DNA of 64,000 nucleotides. Origin: Ariolimax columbianus (Eukaryota; Mollusca; Gastropoda; Stylommatophora; Arionidae). The DNA lies in NCBI GenBank assembly GCA_036924085.1, contig JAVGWX010000005.1, positions 94,275,264 through 94,339,263 on the forward strand. The letters run 5' to 3'. The notes under the pieces were generated by a model. That model was given only the letters and a program-made list of their open reading frames with translations. It did no database searches and was not told the DNA's origin. Positions 1-11,084 of this stretch are shown in pieces (the stretch's first letter is position 1; every line of letters begins with the position of its first letter). A program made the translations under genes and the position numbers.

Positions 1-540
1 GCTATGCTTCTTTAGAATCCAACATAGTATACATTTCTAGTTTAATATCTTCTTTGTCAAAGCTATCAACTATTCATTTTCTTCACCGGCCTTCTGTAAT
101 ATTTGTAGACAGACTGTTCTGCTCTAGTGTCCAGCGTAAAAATACCATCTCACCAATACCAAAAGACATACATTGATACAAACCCCCTCCTTTCGCCTCG
201 CATGGGAAATAGTGTAACAGATCTTAGCTGTACAGACAATATATAGATGGGAGCTTAGACAACCATTAATGTTTTTCTTTTTCGTGGGATTTGAGTCAGT
301 GCAGCTGAACTCAGTCCCGCCAGAATTTGAGTAACCAACACGAACCATTCGTAACCTGACGTAAGTTACAGGCCAGGTGTCAACTCCTGAAACGATAGTA
401 GTTAGTGATGCATAGACTTGTTGCCGCTGACAAACCCGCGTCGTCTGGAAACCATGCGAATAGGATGGGGGATAATGGCAAGCAGACATACAAAAAACGC
501 GATTCGTTTTGGAAATCAACGTGATCTGGGGAGGCAGATC
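1..540. other. No recognisable gene
   Basis: I see no domain, RNA gene or repeat shared with the rest of the window here. The short frames on both strands have no motif I recognise and look like chance openings. Confidence 0.5.
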
Positions 541-544
541 GTAT

Positions 545-674
545 TTAAATCCCCGTAGAGCGAGCTGAGACCAGATGACAGGAGAATACTTCAGAGAGAG
601 ATGTTTTTTGGAGAGAGGCGCTCAGTGGAGGGCAGGCGATGCAGTTGAGCCAGATTTGAATTGAGAACCACACG

Positions 675-714
<40 letters not shown>

Positions 715-775
715 ATTTCACTTCAGAGACAGAGAGAGAACATGTCACTTCAGAGACACTCTCCAAATATAGGCC
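545..775. repeat. Purine-rich stretch with (GA)n
   Basis: An uninterrupted (GA)n tract lies at about 681-714. It is followed by two copies of a short unit containing 'cacttcagagaca' separated by more GA. The minus-strand frame rich in Ser-Leu is simply a reading of this repeat. Confidence 0.85.
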
Positions 776-779
776 TACC

Positions 780-975
780 TTAACGGGGTTGGAGAGCTTG
801 CGTGATCCAGGGGGCTATGCCGGCGGGAGTTTTACTCCTGTTAGGGTCACCCAAGCCGGACAGGTCCTTGGAGAGGGGCCAGACTAAGAGGCAGAGGAGC
901 AGGTGGAGCTGCAGAACCCACCGGCGAGTGGTACACGCTCTGGGCTAAACCAATCCACCCAAACTTCATGGGTTA
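780..975 (+). mobile_element. LINE 5'-leader-like sequence
   Basis: A GC-rich block contains 'gggagttttactcct', then 'gggtcacccaagccggacag' and 'gagaggggccagactaagag'. From memory this resembles the conserved leader of RTE-like animal LINEs of the kind often mis-annotated as craniofacial development protein 2. No coding region of that family follows directly. I have not compared it with a database, so the assignment is tentative. Confidence 0.35.
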
Positions 976-984
976 AATGCATTC

Positions 985-1260
985 TTGCCTCGTTCTTTGC
1001 TTTTGTCTTCTATCAGTCATCCCAATGGACGTAGAAGAGATGCAGGCCAACGGACATTGCACCTCTGTCCCTTTGTGACAACCTCCCAGGTGGCGGGGAA
1101 TGCTAGGCGTACCCTCACTGCAGAGGAGCCAAGAATACTAAAGGGGAGTAAGGAGATACCCCACTCACATGTATATGCTTCGTTTCTGGCAGGACGTGAC
1201 GATCCTGGGACACAGACACACTGGACTGCCTCTCTTCTGGGATACTTGGAAAATGGGTCC
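985..1260 (+). repeat. Rep-A dispersed repeat, copy 1
   Basis: This block is closely similar to the reverse complements of 49320-49600 and, in its second half, 29100-29211. Shared landmarks are 'tcagtcatcccaatggac', 'ggcggggaatgctaggc' and 'tctggcaggacgtgacgatc'. This copy diverges after about 1250 and lacks the 3' part with the (GAA)n tail seen in copies 2 and 3. The plus-strand frame across it has no known domain. Confidence 0.75.
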
Positions 1261-1339
1261 ATAAATTCATATCATCATCATCACACATCCTTTTGAGCAA
1301 GACCACATTCTGCCCAAGCAACGTTAAGGTGCTGAAGAC

Positions 1340-2250
1340 GGAGGCAACCAGCCAAAAGGCGCACCACAGAAATCAGGATGCCACGCAAATACGCAACATG
1401 AGAGTATGCCTATATCTGCAAAACGTTATGGCCTATGGTGGACAACCAGGCAGGTACAGTGCCGGGTCCCCCGTCTCGAAAGGACCCACATTTTATTACT
1501 GGAGGTTTTTCTCGGATGCCTCGTGGAGTCAAGAGGCACGAGAATATAGCTACTGGCCAAACAAAACCAAAAACAAAGGAAAGAACACTTAAAATAATGC
1601 ACTGGAATGCTGAAGGCGTCAACAGTAAAAGAGATGGTTATAGTAAACAATTTGAGCTTGAGAATATTCTATATGAAGAGCAAGTAAATGTATGTTGCTT
1701 GCAAGAAAGGCAACTCAATAAAGATATAGCCTTCAAAATTAGAGGATACCAGTGCTATAGGTCTGACCGACAAGACAGGCAGAAGGGTGGAATACTGACA
1801 CGTGAGAAATAGCATCAATGCTTATCAGCAGGAAGTATATATGGAGGGGGCAGAATACCAGATGATGCATCTCAGGACAGAAAGTACAGAATTCCACCTT
1901 CTAAATTATTACTGTCCGAGTGATCGTCCACTGGCACTGAATACGATTGCAACAAAGGAAAGACTGATTGTGTGTGGAGACTTCAATAGCCACTCACAGA
2001 GCTGGGGCTATGATCAAATGGATAGGAGGGGTGAGGACTTATCTTGATTAACGAGCCAACAGACCCACCGAGATCATGGCACACCACTTCTACACCAGAT
2101 TTGGCATTCCACTCACCATGCATGGAATGGAACATTACACGCATTGTCGGGAAACAACTTGGAGGTAGTGACCACAGACCAGCATTTCTAACTATTGAAA
2201 ATGAATATGTCAAGGAAAGTTTTTGCCTCTATGTGGAGATACATTACTCC
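1340..2250 (+). mobile_element. LINE-A: broken APE-type endonuclease
   Basis: This is the endonuclease part of a non-LTR retrotransposon, which in a live element nicks target DNA to prime reverse transcription. The order of motifs is right for the exonuclease-endonuclease-phosphatase fold. 'KIMHWNAEGVNSK' opens the domain, 'VNVCCLQE' follows with the metal-binding Glu, 'VCGDFNSHSQSWG' is the central GDFN motif, and 'GGSDHRPAFL' is the C-terminal SDH motif. Three frames must be joined: about 1435-1812, 1802-2047 and 2044-2250. There are frameshifts near 1800 and a stop at about 2045. No reverse transcriptase follows, so this is a 3'-lacking fragment. It belongs to an endonuclease-bearing clade such as Jockey or I; I cannot be more exact. 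Confidence 0.8.
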
Positions 2251-2309
2251 GTCCTGTCACTTGCTATAGACAGGGTGTCATATCTGTCGTTAATTGTTGA
2301 TCCAGAATA

Positions 2310-2750
2310 GGAGGTTAGCCACCAAAGAGCAACTGTTGAGGATCTTTGGAATTTGTTGAACTCTGTGATCTGATTGCGCGCAATATTTGTTCACCTTTGG
2401 TGTTTTGTATTGTTTCTAGTAGTAATCTGTAAAAAGAATACAATCTGAGTTGTCGGGTGTTCGTCGGGTCTGATGAACATTCTGACCGTAGAAGCACCAC
2501 AGACTGCCGTCAAATTGGAACACATCTTCTCATTAGGGAAAATCTCATGGGTTATTTTCCCATTATTGTATCTTACAAGGATGCCTCCTCTGGCATCTTC
2601 AACTACGCACTCTGTCAATCCACTGTGTATACGCGAGACCAGTCCTTTTTACGATATTATCCTTCAATCATCACCCGAGCTAAGGTTTTTAGGTTGGCTG
2701 CTTAATAATATTTTTTTTTAATTTCTGGTATCTGTGTGGTGTTTAAAATG
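2310..2750. other. Unassigned spacer
   Basis: The sequence is AT-leaning with no recognisable domain, RNA gene or shared repeat. Small overlapping frames on the plus strand have no motif. Confidence 0.4.
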
Positions 2751-2754
2751 TTTT

Positions 2755-3485
2755 CATGTCGATAGTTTGGCTGCTCGTGGTCAAACAGCATTTGTATTTC
2801 TGTGGATTGCTTTGGGGGAAGGTTTTCATGGCGATAGTTTGGCTGCTTGTGGTCAAACAGCATTTGCATTTCTGTGGATTGCTTTGGGGGACGGTTTTCA
2901 TGACGATAGTTTGGCTGCTCGTGGTCAAACAGCATTTGCATTTCTGTGGATTGCTTTGGGGGACGGTTTTCATGACGATAGTTTGGCTGCTCGTGGTCAA
3001 ACAGCATTTGCATTTCTGTTGATTGCTTTGGGGGAAGGTTTTTATAGCGATAGTTTGGCTGCACGTGGTCAAACAGCATTTGTATTTCTGTGGATTGCTT
3101 TGGGGGAAGGTTTTCATGGCGATATTTTGGCTGCTCGTGGTCAAACAGCATTTGTATTTCTGTGGATTGTTTTGGGGGAAGGTTTTCATGTCGATAGTTT
3201 GGCTGCTTGTGGTCAAACAGCATTTGTATTTCTGTGGATTGCTTTGGGGGAAGGTTTTCATGGTGATAGTTTGGCTGCTTGTGGTCAAACAGCATTTGAA
3301 TTTCTGTGGATTGCTTTGGGGGAAGGTTTTCATGGTGATAGTTTGGCTGCTTGTGGTCAAACAGCATTTGAATTTCTGTGGATTGCTTTGGGGGAAGGTT
3401 TTCATGGTGATAGTTTGGCTGCTTGTGGTCAAACAGCATTTGCATTTCTGTGGATTGCTTTGGGGGAAGGTTTTCATGGCGATGA
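2755..3485. repeat. 72-bp minisatellite, about 10 copies
   Basis: The unit contains 'gatagtttggctgct' followed by 'ggtcaaacagcatttg' and 'ggattgctttggggga'. Because 72 is divisible by three, and the unit lacks stops in several frames, long frames of 24-residue repeats appear on both strands (a Gln-Met-Leu-Phe-Asp-His type on minus and an Asp-Ser-Leu-Ala-Ala type on plus). Units differ by scattered substitutions that do not favour one frame, so I read this as non-coding. Confidence 0.95.
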
Positions 3486-4170
3486 TACAGGTGTTTTAAG
3501 TTATGATGAAAGTTAGTTCAGTAAGATTTTGATCAAATTCTGAAGTTTGGCTTCCGAGGAATTATTTGGCATGAGTATCAGCTTCTCGCTGTGTACAAGA
3601 ACCTTCTCCCCTCGTTTGTCGTTGAGAGAATGTAGTTTAGTTTGCTTGTCCATTGCCTGGATTTGGAGTGGACCTCACTCCACCTTCAACCCACCGTCTG
3701 AGGTCAGCATTTTATACTTCTGCAAAGCGTCCTGAGTTTATTTTGGGCAGTCGTCCAGACTGACACGTCATTCTCCAAGTACTGTTCCCCTGTAGACCTT
3801 CTTTAAAAATGTTGTTGCCCCCTCCCCTCTCGGACCAAGCCTCGCCCCCCCCCCCGAATATGCGTGTAATGTGTGTTTCTATTGAGGTCAGACAAGCCAG
3901 TCTCTTGTATGAGGTTTTTTCATTAGTGCTTTGAAATTTCGGTATTTGTTCTGAACCGGAAAGACTCTAGTCTATCCTGATAATGTTGGGAAGGTTGGTC
4001 AATGACAGATATGCCTGGTGATATATTTTTGAACATCTTTGCTCCACACGGAGTTAAATAATTATAATTGATTGATTGATTTCTGGTAGAACCTATTTAC
4101 TTGTATGTTTTTGAAATGTTTAAGGTAGAGGGATGTGACCATTCGTAACACGTGCTGTTTCCTTTTGAGA
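3486..4170. other. Spacer with poly-C run
   Basis: No gene is recognised. An 11-base C run lies at about 3848-3858, and 'attgattgattg' lies near 4068-4080. Confidence 0.5.
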
Positions 4171-4176
4171 TGGACG

Positions 4177-4340
4177 CTCGGTTGTGATGCACCCAATGCA
4201 AGGCTCGGTTGTGATGCATCCAATGAAATTCTCAGTTGTGATGCATCCAATGCAAAGCTCGGTTCTGATGCATTCAATGCAAAGCTCGGTTGTGATGCAT
4301 CCAATGCAAGGCTCGGTTGGGATGTATTCAATGTAAAGAC
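4177..4340. repeat. 27-bp minisatellite, about 6 copies
   Basis: The repeated core is 'ctcggttgtgatgcatccaa' plus about seven more bases. The period is nine codons, so short frames on both strands read as nonapeptide repeats. Variation between units includes changes to 'gattc' and 'gtattc'. Confidence 0.9.
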
Positions 4341-4379
4341 CTACATTATGAATACATCAATAAATTAAAGTCCATCGCA

Positions 4380-5230
4380 TCTCATTGGCTACATCTCCCG
4401 AGCACAAATGGCCATAGGCTACTCTTTCTGCCTCTCTCCATGTTCAACTATTTAGTCGTTGTTCCCTCTTATCTTTTCTTCTCCATGTATTTGTTGCTCT
4501 ACATCTCATTCTCTCCCCTTGAGAATTCCACATGAGAGCCTGCCAGTCTATTTTGGACTGCCTCCTACCTCAGAGTATATCCTATCCAACCACATTTTCT
4601 TCTCTTAATTCGTTGTTCCATATGCTGTTATTCAAGATCAAGATCATGATAGGCTGTTATTGACTTCTTTCCAATATATCTTCATTCCTCACCCTGTCCT
4701 GACACTTTGGTGCCTATTATTCTTCGTAGGCATCTGTACCTTAGAACTGGAGTCTTTGTCGTTTGGCCTTGATCATTCTCAATGTTTCCGCTCCGTACAA
4801 AAGGACCGACTTGACACTAGCATTTAATATTCTAATTGATGTTGAAATTGATTTCTCTGGATCTCCATATGTTTTTTAATGCCACGAATGCCATTCTTGC
4901 CTTTGCAGTGCTGATCTTTACATCTGAATTTGAACTCCGTGACGTGTCACTTGTGCTGCATAAAAAAAATAAAGGCAGCTAACTCTTCCAATCGCTCTCA
5001 CTCCAGCATGATTGATTCTTTGCTGATCAGGTTAATTTGAATGAGCTCGGCTTTCTTATGTTCACCTTCAGTCCCAATTTGGTTAATTGTGCTTTTACCA
5101 TGTTAAGTTTCTATTGCCTTTGGTTGTAACTGTTGACAGAAGTAAGATCACCTACGTAATCCATGTCCTTAAACTGTGACCATAATGTTCACTGAAAACC
5201 AGATCTCTTTCCCGCGTTGATGTCTTCATT
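4380..5230 (-). mobile_element. LINE-E (RTE-like) 3' fragment, copy 1
   Basis: Read on the minus strand, this is a decayed reverse transcriptase C-terminal region. 'DMDYVGDL' (about 5155-5178) stands where a YADD catalytic box is expected, so one catalytic Asp is lost. 'GLKVNIRK' follows, then 'KNIWRSREI' near 4850, 'VKSVLLYGAET' near 4800 and 'RCLRRIIG' near 4720. Stops and frameshifts interrupt it throughout. The lower part is homologous to 11085-11590, also on the minus strand. Confidence 0.7.
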
Positions 5231-5439
5231 TCCCAACATGAACAGAAAGGATGAGAGAACGCATCGCTGTCTCTTCCCTGTTTGCACACATAAGCTGTCA
5301 GTCATTGCTCCGTCCTGTATAACTCTACTAACTGTATCTTCGTACATATCCTGAATGAGAGTTATGGACTTTTTCTGGTATTCCGAAGTGTCTCAGCCGA
5401 AGAGTGTGGATACCCACACCTGTAAACGCTTCTGCATAG

Positions 5440-5730
5440 TCAATACCATTTTCATATAGGAAACTAAATGTAGCCATCCCTGGAAACTGGCTGTTTTTTT
5501 TGACAGCCTGGCTAACATGATGAGGGATCAGCGTGATCCCCATAGTAGTGAGCGGCACGCAGATGAAGCCAAGCATAGCACAACCACATGGAGGACCCCG
5601 GTCCACCTTCATCAGCACGGTTTGGGATGTGAGAAAAGCTACTGCAACTCGCCACTTAAAGTCCATTTCAGTGCGCACAAAAAGAGTAAACCTACTCATT
5701 GTGTGCATTCGAAACAACAATAACCATCCC
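5440..5730 (+). repeat. Rep-C dispersed repeat, copy 1
   Basis: The block from 'ccctggaaactggctg' through 'agtagtgagcggca', 'cagatgaagccaagc' and 'actcattgtgtgcattc' recurs at 38190-38435 and, inverted and more diverged, at 61865-62125. Its right end is a short A/C-rich 'aacaacaataa' tail, suggesting a retroposed SINE-like unit. I do not see a convincing tRNA promoter. Confidence 0.75.
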
Positions 5731-5739
5731 CTCCATTAT

Positions 5740-6772
5740 GCGATCACACTGGCTTCAAGACAACGGCATTGAAGTCTGTAGGAAACTGTGACGTCGTCAA
5801 CTTTACTCGCCTAGCTGACAGGTGCACTAGAAATGTGTATACACAGCCTGATTTATAGAAATGTTCAACAGAATGTCGTGTAAGAACATTATTGGAATTT
5901 CTAAACTTACCCAGATGGTTATTGATTACAAGTAAGCAATAGGAAAGTGGAGACAGAGGAAGCGGTGCAGAAGACGGGCAAAGGTAGGGAAACGACCCTG
6001 CTCAATCCTGACGCGCTGATCAGGAAAGATATGACCACTACCAACTCCAGAACCAACTTTTTTATCAGTTGTCATCCGTTCTTTTTTGTCTTTTCTTTTC
6101 TATGCTCCTGATTTGCGATAATATATTCTGGAGAGATGATTTATAATTCAGAAAGCCTGTTGGAAAAAAAAAAATCACATTTCAGACTTTCTTCCTGTCT
6201 TTGTAAGCTCATGTTCCTCTCGTTAAACATATTATATATAGGCCATTTCAATCTCATCGATCTTCTAGCTTTCTATCTGCCACACTCCAGACATTCAATT
6301 CATCTTATATATTAGTCTTGTTAATGTGTCGTGGCTCAATCCGCAATGGCCTGTTCACATTTTTTTGTAAAATAGTCGATCGCGAATCTGTTCAATACTC
6401 CCAGCGCGAAAAATAAAATCAAGAACCGACGAGCGTTCATCCATTCCACAGAAGAAAACTATTATGCTGCGAAATTATTCATTCAGTGTAAAATATTTCC
6501 ACCTGTGAGAAGGATTCGGATAGTACAGAGACATTTTAACTTTCACTCATTATAACTTTACTTAACAGATGCTCTACTCTGTCACAGTGGCAGTAGTGGT
6601 AGAACTATTAGATTAATATTAAAGTTAGTAGTAGACTAATAGTAATAGTAATAATAGTAGTAGTAATATTAGTAATATATCTACTAATAGTAGTAGTGGG
6701 AATAATTAGTAATAATAGTAGCAGGAGTAGAAAGTAAGTAGTGATAGTCAGGTAGTGGTGCTCCCAGTAGTA
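5740..6772. repeat. AT-rich spacer with (TAG/TAA)n
   Basis: No gene is recognised. From about 6595 to 6770 the sequence is a degenerate trinucleotide array of tag, taa and gta units. It ends in a short run of 'taact' pentamers that begins the inverted CR1-like tail next to it. Confidence 0.7.
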
Positions 6773-7245
6773 GCTTAACTTAACTTAACTTAACTTAATG
6801 TCGTTATACTGGGTCAGAAGACTCTGCAGAGTCTGTATATAACCAGTTCCATTTACATCACTTTGCTCTAAAAGCTATGCGCATCCAATCTATTCTTAAA
6901 TGCATTAACCGACCCAGCCTCCACCACCTCACTTGGCAATGCATTCCAAGCATTCACAACTCTCTGGCTAAAAAAATACTTCCTAATATCTAATCTGGAC
7001 CTCTCCTTAGTCAACTTGTAGCTATGCCCTCTTGTTCTTCTTGGTGGTTGTATGTTAAAAAACTTGTTATAGTCTAACTTATCCATTCCTCTGATCATCT
7101 TATACACCTGTATTAAGTCACCACGAATTCTTCTCTCTTCCGACACTGTAAGCCAGTTTTTAAAAACTCTTTCCTCCTAACTGTAATTCTGGAATCCCAC
7201 TATCAGCTGTGTCGCTCTTTTTTATATTCTCTCCAGCATGTCTAT
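6773..7245 (-). mobile_element. CR1-like LINE 3' end, copy 1
   Basis: The minus strand encodes the C-terminal tail of a CR1-like reverse transcriptase. 'RRIRGDLIQVYKMI' is followed by '[18 protein letters not shown]' and '[18 protein letters not shown]', then a stop at about 6868. After the stop comes the family's 3' UTR with 'gactctgcagagtc', able to form a hairpin, and a (TTAAC)n pentamer tail in plus-strand reading (6773-6798). The upstream part to about 7245 still shows 'DMLERI' and 'RATQLIVGFQ'. It is a 5'-truncated copy lying head to head with the next element. Confidence 0.85.
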
Positions 7246-7249
7246 ATCC

Positions 7250-9035
7250 CAAAAATAGACTTCGAAAAGAAACTTGCTCAGAGGATCAAGACTGATAGTA
7301 AAAGCTTCTTCTCTTATGTTAGAAATAAACAGATATCGAAGGACAAAGTAGGCCCTCTCATAGACAGCAAAGGGAAAAAAATAAGTGAGAATAGGCAGGC
7401 AGCAAATCTACTCAATCACTACTTTGGCACAGTGTACACAAAAGAGGACTGCTCGAAGATCCCAGAGCCAGTAGATATTTTTCAAAGAGACATGGATACA
7501 GCAGGATTAGGATCAATCTGTATTTCAGAGGAAATGGTTTTAAAAAAATTGGAGGGGATGAAAGTGGATAAATGTTCAGGTCAAGATGGTATTCATCCAA
7601 AATGCACAAGGGATTGTTCCACGGGATTGGAAAGATGCGGGAGTGATCCCCTTATTCAAAAAAGGCAAAAAATCAGATCCAGCAAACTATAGACCTGTGA
7701 GCTTAACGAGCATAGCCTGTAAATTGTTAGAGTCAATAATCAAAGAAAACATTGTAATGCATTTCGACAAATTTAATCTAATTAGAAATAGTCAGCATGG
7801 GTTTACCAGAGGGAGATCATGCTTAACAAATCTATTAGAATCCATGGAGGTTACCAAAATGTTAGATAAAGCGGAGCCAGTGGACGTTATTTATCTGGAT
7901 TTTGCAAAGGCCTTTGATAGAGTACCTCATCAAAGATTATCTCAAAAGTTAAAATCACATGGAATAGGTGGGGAAGTTGCCAAATGGATTGAAAATTGGT
8001 TAACGGGAAGAAGTCAAAGGTTGGGTATAAATAAGGAGTGCTCTGAGTGGTGTGAAGTGAAAAGTGGAGTGCCACAGGGCTCGGTTTTGGGACCAATTTT
8101 ATTCTTGATATATATAAATGATTTGGACATAGGTATGGGATCCAATATTGCAAAATTTGCCGATGACACAAAACTATGCAGTAGTGTCTCATCTAAAGCA
8201 GAAGTGGATATATTGAGGTCGGAATTAGATACAATTCGAGAATGGTCTGTAATCTGGCAAATGGAGTTTAATGTAGATAAATGTACAGTCATGAATATGG
8301 GTAGATCCAATATGGAATATAATTACAGAATGGGAGAGAACAATATTAGAAAGATAGATAAAGAAAGGGACTTAGGGGTTATAATAGATCATACAGGTAA
8401 GGTGAGGGAGCAAGTTCAGGTAGCAGTGAAAATGGCAAATGCAATGTTAGGGATGATAAAAAGAAATATTAAACATAGGAGCAAGGCAGTGATAGTCCAA
8501 CTGTATACAGCATTAGTTAGACCTAGATTGGAGTACTTTTACAGGTGTGGAGTCCTTATAAGAGAGGGGATATAAACATGCTGGAAAGAATACCAAAAAA
8601 AAAAGAGAGACAAAGCTGATAGTGGGATTCCAGTTATGAGGACAGATTTTAAAAAACCGGCTTACAATGTCTAGAAGAGAGAAGAATTCGTGGTGACTTA
8701 ATACAGGTGTATAAGATGATCAGGGGAATGGATAAATTAGACTATAACAAGTTTTAACAAAAATACAACCACCAACAAGGACAAGAGGGCACAGCTACAA
8801 GTTGACTAAGGAGAGGTCCAGATTAGATATTAGAAAGTATTTCTTTAGCCAGAGAGTTGTGAATGCTTGGAATGCATTGCCAAGTGAGGTGGTGGAGGCT
8901 GGGACGGTTAATGCATTTAAGAATAGATTGGATGCGTACAGCTTCTAGAGCAAGGTGATGTAAATGGAACTGGTTGTATACAGACTCCGCAGAGTCTTCT
9001 AAACCAGTATAAAGACGTTAAGTTAAGTTGTCCAA
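7250..9035 (+). mobile_element. CR1-like LINE with most of RT, copy 2
   Basis: This is the best-preserved CR1-like copy. A first frame (about 7250-7600) holds the pre-RT region with 'KSFFSYVRNKQ' and 'NLLNHYFGTVY', then 'GQDGIHPK'. A small deletion shifts to the frame 7586-8575. That frame holds RT motifs in order: 'NYRPVSLTSIACKLLE', 'QHGFTRGRSCLTNL', 'VIYLDFAKAFDRVPHQ' (first catalytic Asp), 'SGVPQGSVLGPILFLIYIND', 'FADDTKL' (catalytic DD) and 'LGVIID'. After 8575 frameshifts and stops break the C-terminal tail, though it can be followed to 8946. The 3' UTR ends with the hairpin 'agactccgcagagtct' and 'gttaagttaag'. No endonuclease is attached, so the element is 5'-truncated and non-functional. 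Confidence 0.9.
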
Positions 9036-9299
9036 ATATTTTTAATGTTTTTTTTTATTTACCTGCCTCTATATTATATATTATATTTTTTCCATGCTTT
9101 ATTTTTAGCTCTTCCACATTTAGCTACAAATCTAGTTATTCACTTATTGCGCTTGGGGTTTACCTCCCTGTATGTATATGGAACACATTCCATTCCTCTT
9201 TTAGCGTTTCGAGAACTGTTTTAAAACTCTCCCACTCCTGTTCTACATCTGTTCCTCCGACAATATCTTCCCAGTTTTTTTTATGTGGTTCGCTGCCTT

Positions 9300-9540
9300 A
9301 CATACTGTAATCTACTACTACTAGTAGTAGCAGTTAGTAGTAGTAGTGGTAGTAGTGCTAAAGTAACTTTTGATATCTGACACCTTTTTGTACACTGACC
9401 CCACGGGCATTCGTCGGTACCACCTATCTTCAATTTGTTGAATAGGTGGTACCTCAGTCTATTGTGGCCAGTGCGAAGTCTGAAGAAAACGACCTGCTCT
9501 CTTCTGTTCAACTGGTAATGGGCATCGTGGTTCATGTTTC
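9300..9540 (-). mobile_element. LINE with RNase H, C-terminal scrap
   Basis: On the minus strand 'FFRLRTGHNRLRYHLFNKLK' is followed by 'IGGTDECPWG'. This is the post-RNase H region of I-type LINEs, where a Cys-rich motif follows. A related segment with 'MRTGHSRLLGQLYQLK' is at 45290-45345. The match ends in a TAG-rich microsatellite at about 9310-9360. Confidence 0.7.
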
Positions 9541-9576
9541 AATAATATGTTGTTTGTCTCGTCAACAAATTCCGAC

Positions 9577-9649
9577 GCCCGGTTAGCTCAGTCGGTAGAG
9601 CATCAGACTTTTAATCTGAGGGTCAAGGGTTCAAGTCCCTTATCGGGCG
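9577..9649 (+). tRNA. tRNA-Lys (anticodon TTT)
   Basis: All four arms fold. Acceptor 5' GCCCGGT pairs with ATCGGGC (one G-T pair). The D arm is GCTC/GAGC. Anticodon stem TCAGA/TCTGA encloses loop CTTTTAA with anticodon TTT at 9610-9612. The T arm AGGG/CCCT encloses TTCAAGT. The internal promoters look intact: an A box around 'tagctcagtcgg' and a B box 'ggttcaagtcc'. No intron is present and CCA is not encoded, as expected for a nuclear gene. No SINE body follows it. It probably reads lysine codons in cytosolic translation. Confidence 0.96.
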
Positions 9650-9654
9650 ATACG

Positions 9655-9661
9655 TTTTTTT
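9655..9661 (+). terminator. Pol III terminator of tRNA-Lys
   Basis: A run of seven T begins six bases after the tRNA 3' end. That is the usual position and form of an RNA polymerase III stop signal. Confidence 0.85.
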
Positions 9662-9842
9662 AAGACAATTTTTTTACTACAGAAATTATTCGTCCTGCTG
9701 AAAATGTTATTCATGCTGTTTTGTTTTTTATACATGGTATACAAAACGCAATATTGAAATAAATACTCTTTTGTATTATCTGTCACAGACCAAACAGAAC
9801 TAGCTGCCTCCATGTTGTTCCCCTAGTAGCTGTTATACTGTT

Positions 9843-10190
9843 AGCTCACAACAGGCAGACGTTCACCAGGGGAAAAGGGGGGCGGGATAAGAAGAAACAT
9901 TACAAAGACTCATTGAAAGTGCCTCTCAAAAGCTTCAATATTGATGTCACATCCTGGAAGATGCTTGTACAAGACCGGACCACCTGGCGCTAGTATCACC
10001 GAAGGTGCTCAGATCGCAGAAAGTATACCCATTGCTAAGGCCCAGCGAAAATTCGCTGCATGAAACAAAAATACTTACTACGATTACAAAGCCGACTCCA
10101 CACATGTGTGCCCTGAATGTGGCAGGGTATGCCGTTCCTGGATTGGTCTTTACAGTCATCAGATAACACATTTCGCAGCAAAAGTCTTAT
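9843..10190 (+). mobile_element. LINE-C 3' end with C2H2 finger, copy 1
   Basis: The plus strand encodes 'HYKDSLKVPLKSFNIDVTSW', then 'TTWR', and ends in a C2H2-like finger: 'CPECGRVCRSWIGLYSHQITH' split around 10105-10170, with Cys-x2-Cys and His-x3-His type spacing. Two further copies of this terminus are at 26690-27170 (minus) and 63150-64000 (plus). Stops near 9993 and beyond make it a pseudogene. Confidence 0.75.
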
Positions 10191-10234
10191 GCTGTCGACA
10201 TTTCCGCTATTATATAACTATTATACTTATAGAA

Positions 10235-10465
10235 AAATGACAGACTGGTAGGACAAGGGACATTCCACAGTGTAGAAGAGTGACAGACTAGTAGGAAAAT
10301 GGGCACTCCACAGTGTAGAAAAGTGACAGAGTATGAGGACAAGGGACACTCCGCAGTGTAGAAGAATGACAGTCTGGTAGGACAATGGACACTTCACAGT
10401 GTAGAAGAGTGACAGACTAGCAGGACAAGGCCCAGGGACACTCCACAGCGTAAAGAATGACACAG
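10235..10465. repeat. 42-43-bp minisatellite, about 5 copies
   Basis: The unit holds 'gacagactggtaggacaa', then 'ggacactccacagtgtagaa'. Units vary in length by a few bases, and the last is extended by a small duplication of 'ccaggga'. The minus-strand frames through it are artefacts. Confidence 0.9.
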
Positions 10466-11084
10466 AAAATTAACCAAGTAGAAGAATTCAAACAATGATA
10501 TAAAAATCAATGTCAACAAACCAAACGGAGATTCAAAAATGTAAATAACATAACAATAACCGGAAATGTGATAACATGAGAACTTGCAAATCACGAGCAG
10601 CGCCATTCATCAAAGACGCCAATTACGTCACCTGCGTATCACTGATATCACATTGGCATTCTGGGTTAGATACTATACGATAGCCTTATAGAAGATGTGG
10701 GTGCATTTCTAGGGATCCAAAAGTTGGCCTCGTTTCAGACTTGAACATTCAAGGATACTAAATACTTCAAGGTTACACACGCGTACAGTTGATGTTGAAG
10801 CATAATAGTCAATAGAATCATTATCTGGGTAGATGTGAATTCAATTTGTAAAAGCACACATACAATTTACGTACATGTCGGACCAAAGAATACACGATAG
10901 GGTGCGTTATACAGGTCAACTGTAGAGACGTGCGGAGACAAAGCGTAAATGAACCAGACAGCTCGTAGAAGATATCAATATATTTAGGCTAATATCCTAC
11001 AGTGATGACACAGATTAATAGAAATTAGACAATATCTAAATTACGAAATCCTTCAAATTAATCAATCATTCAAAGTCCATTGCT
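10466..11084. other. Unassigned spacer
   Basis: AT-rich sequence in which I see no gene or shared repeat. Confidence 0.4.

Noticed and set aside
2702..3516. Membrane-like or Gln-rich repeat protein of about 250 residues
   Set aside because: The same 72-bp period explains open frames on both strands.
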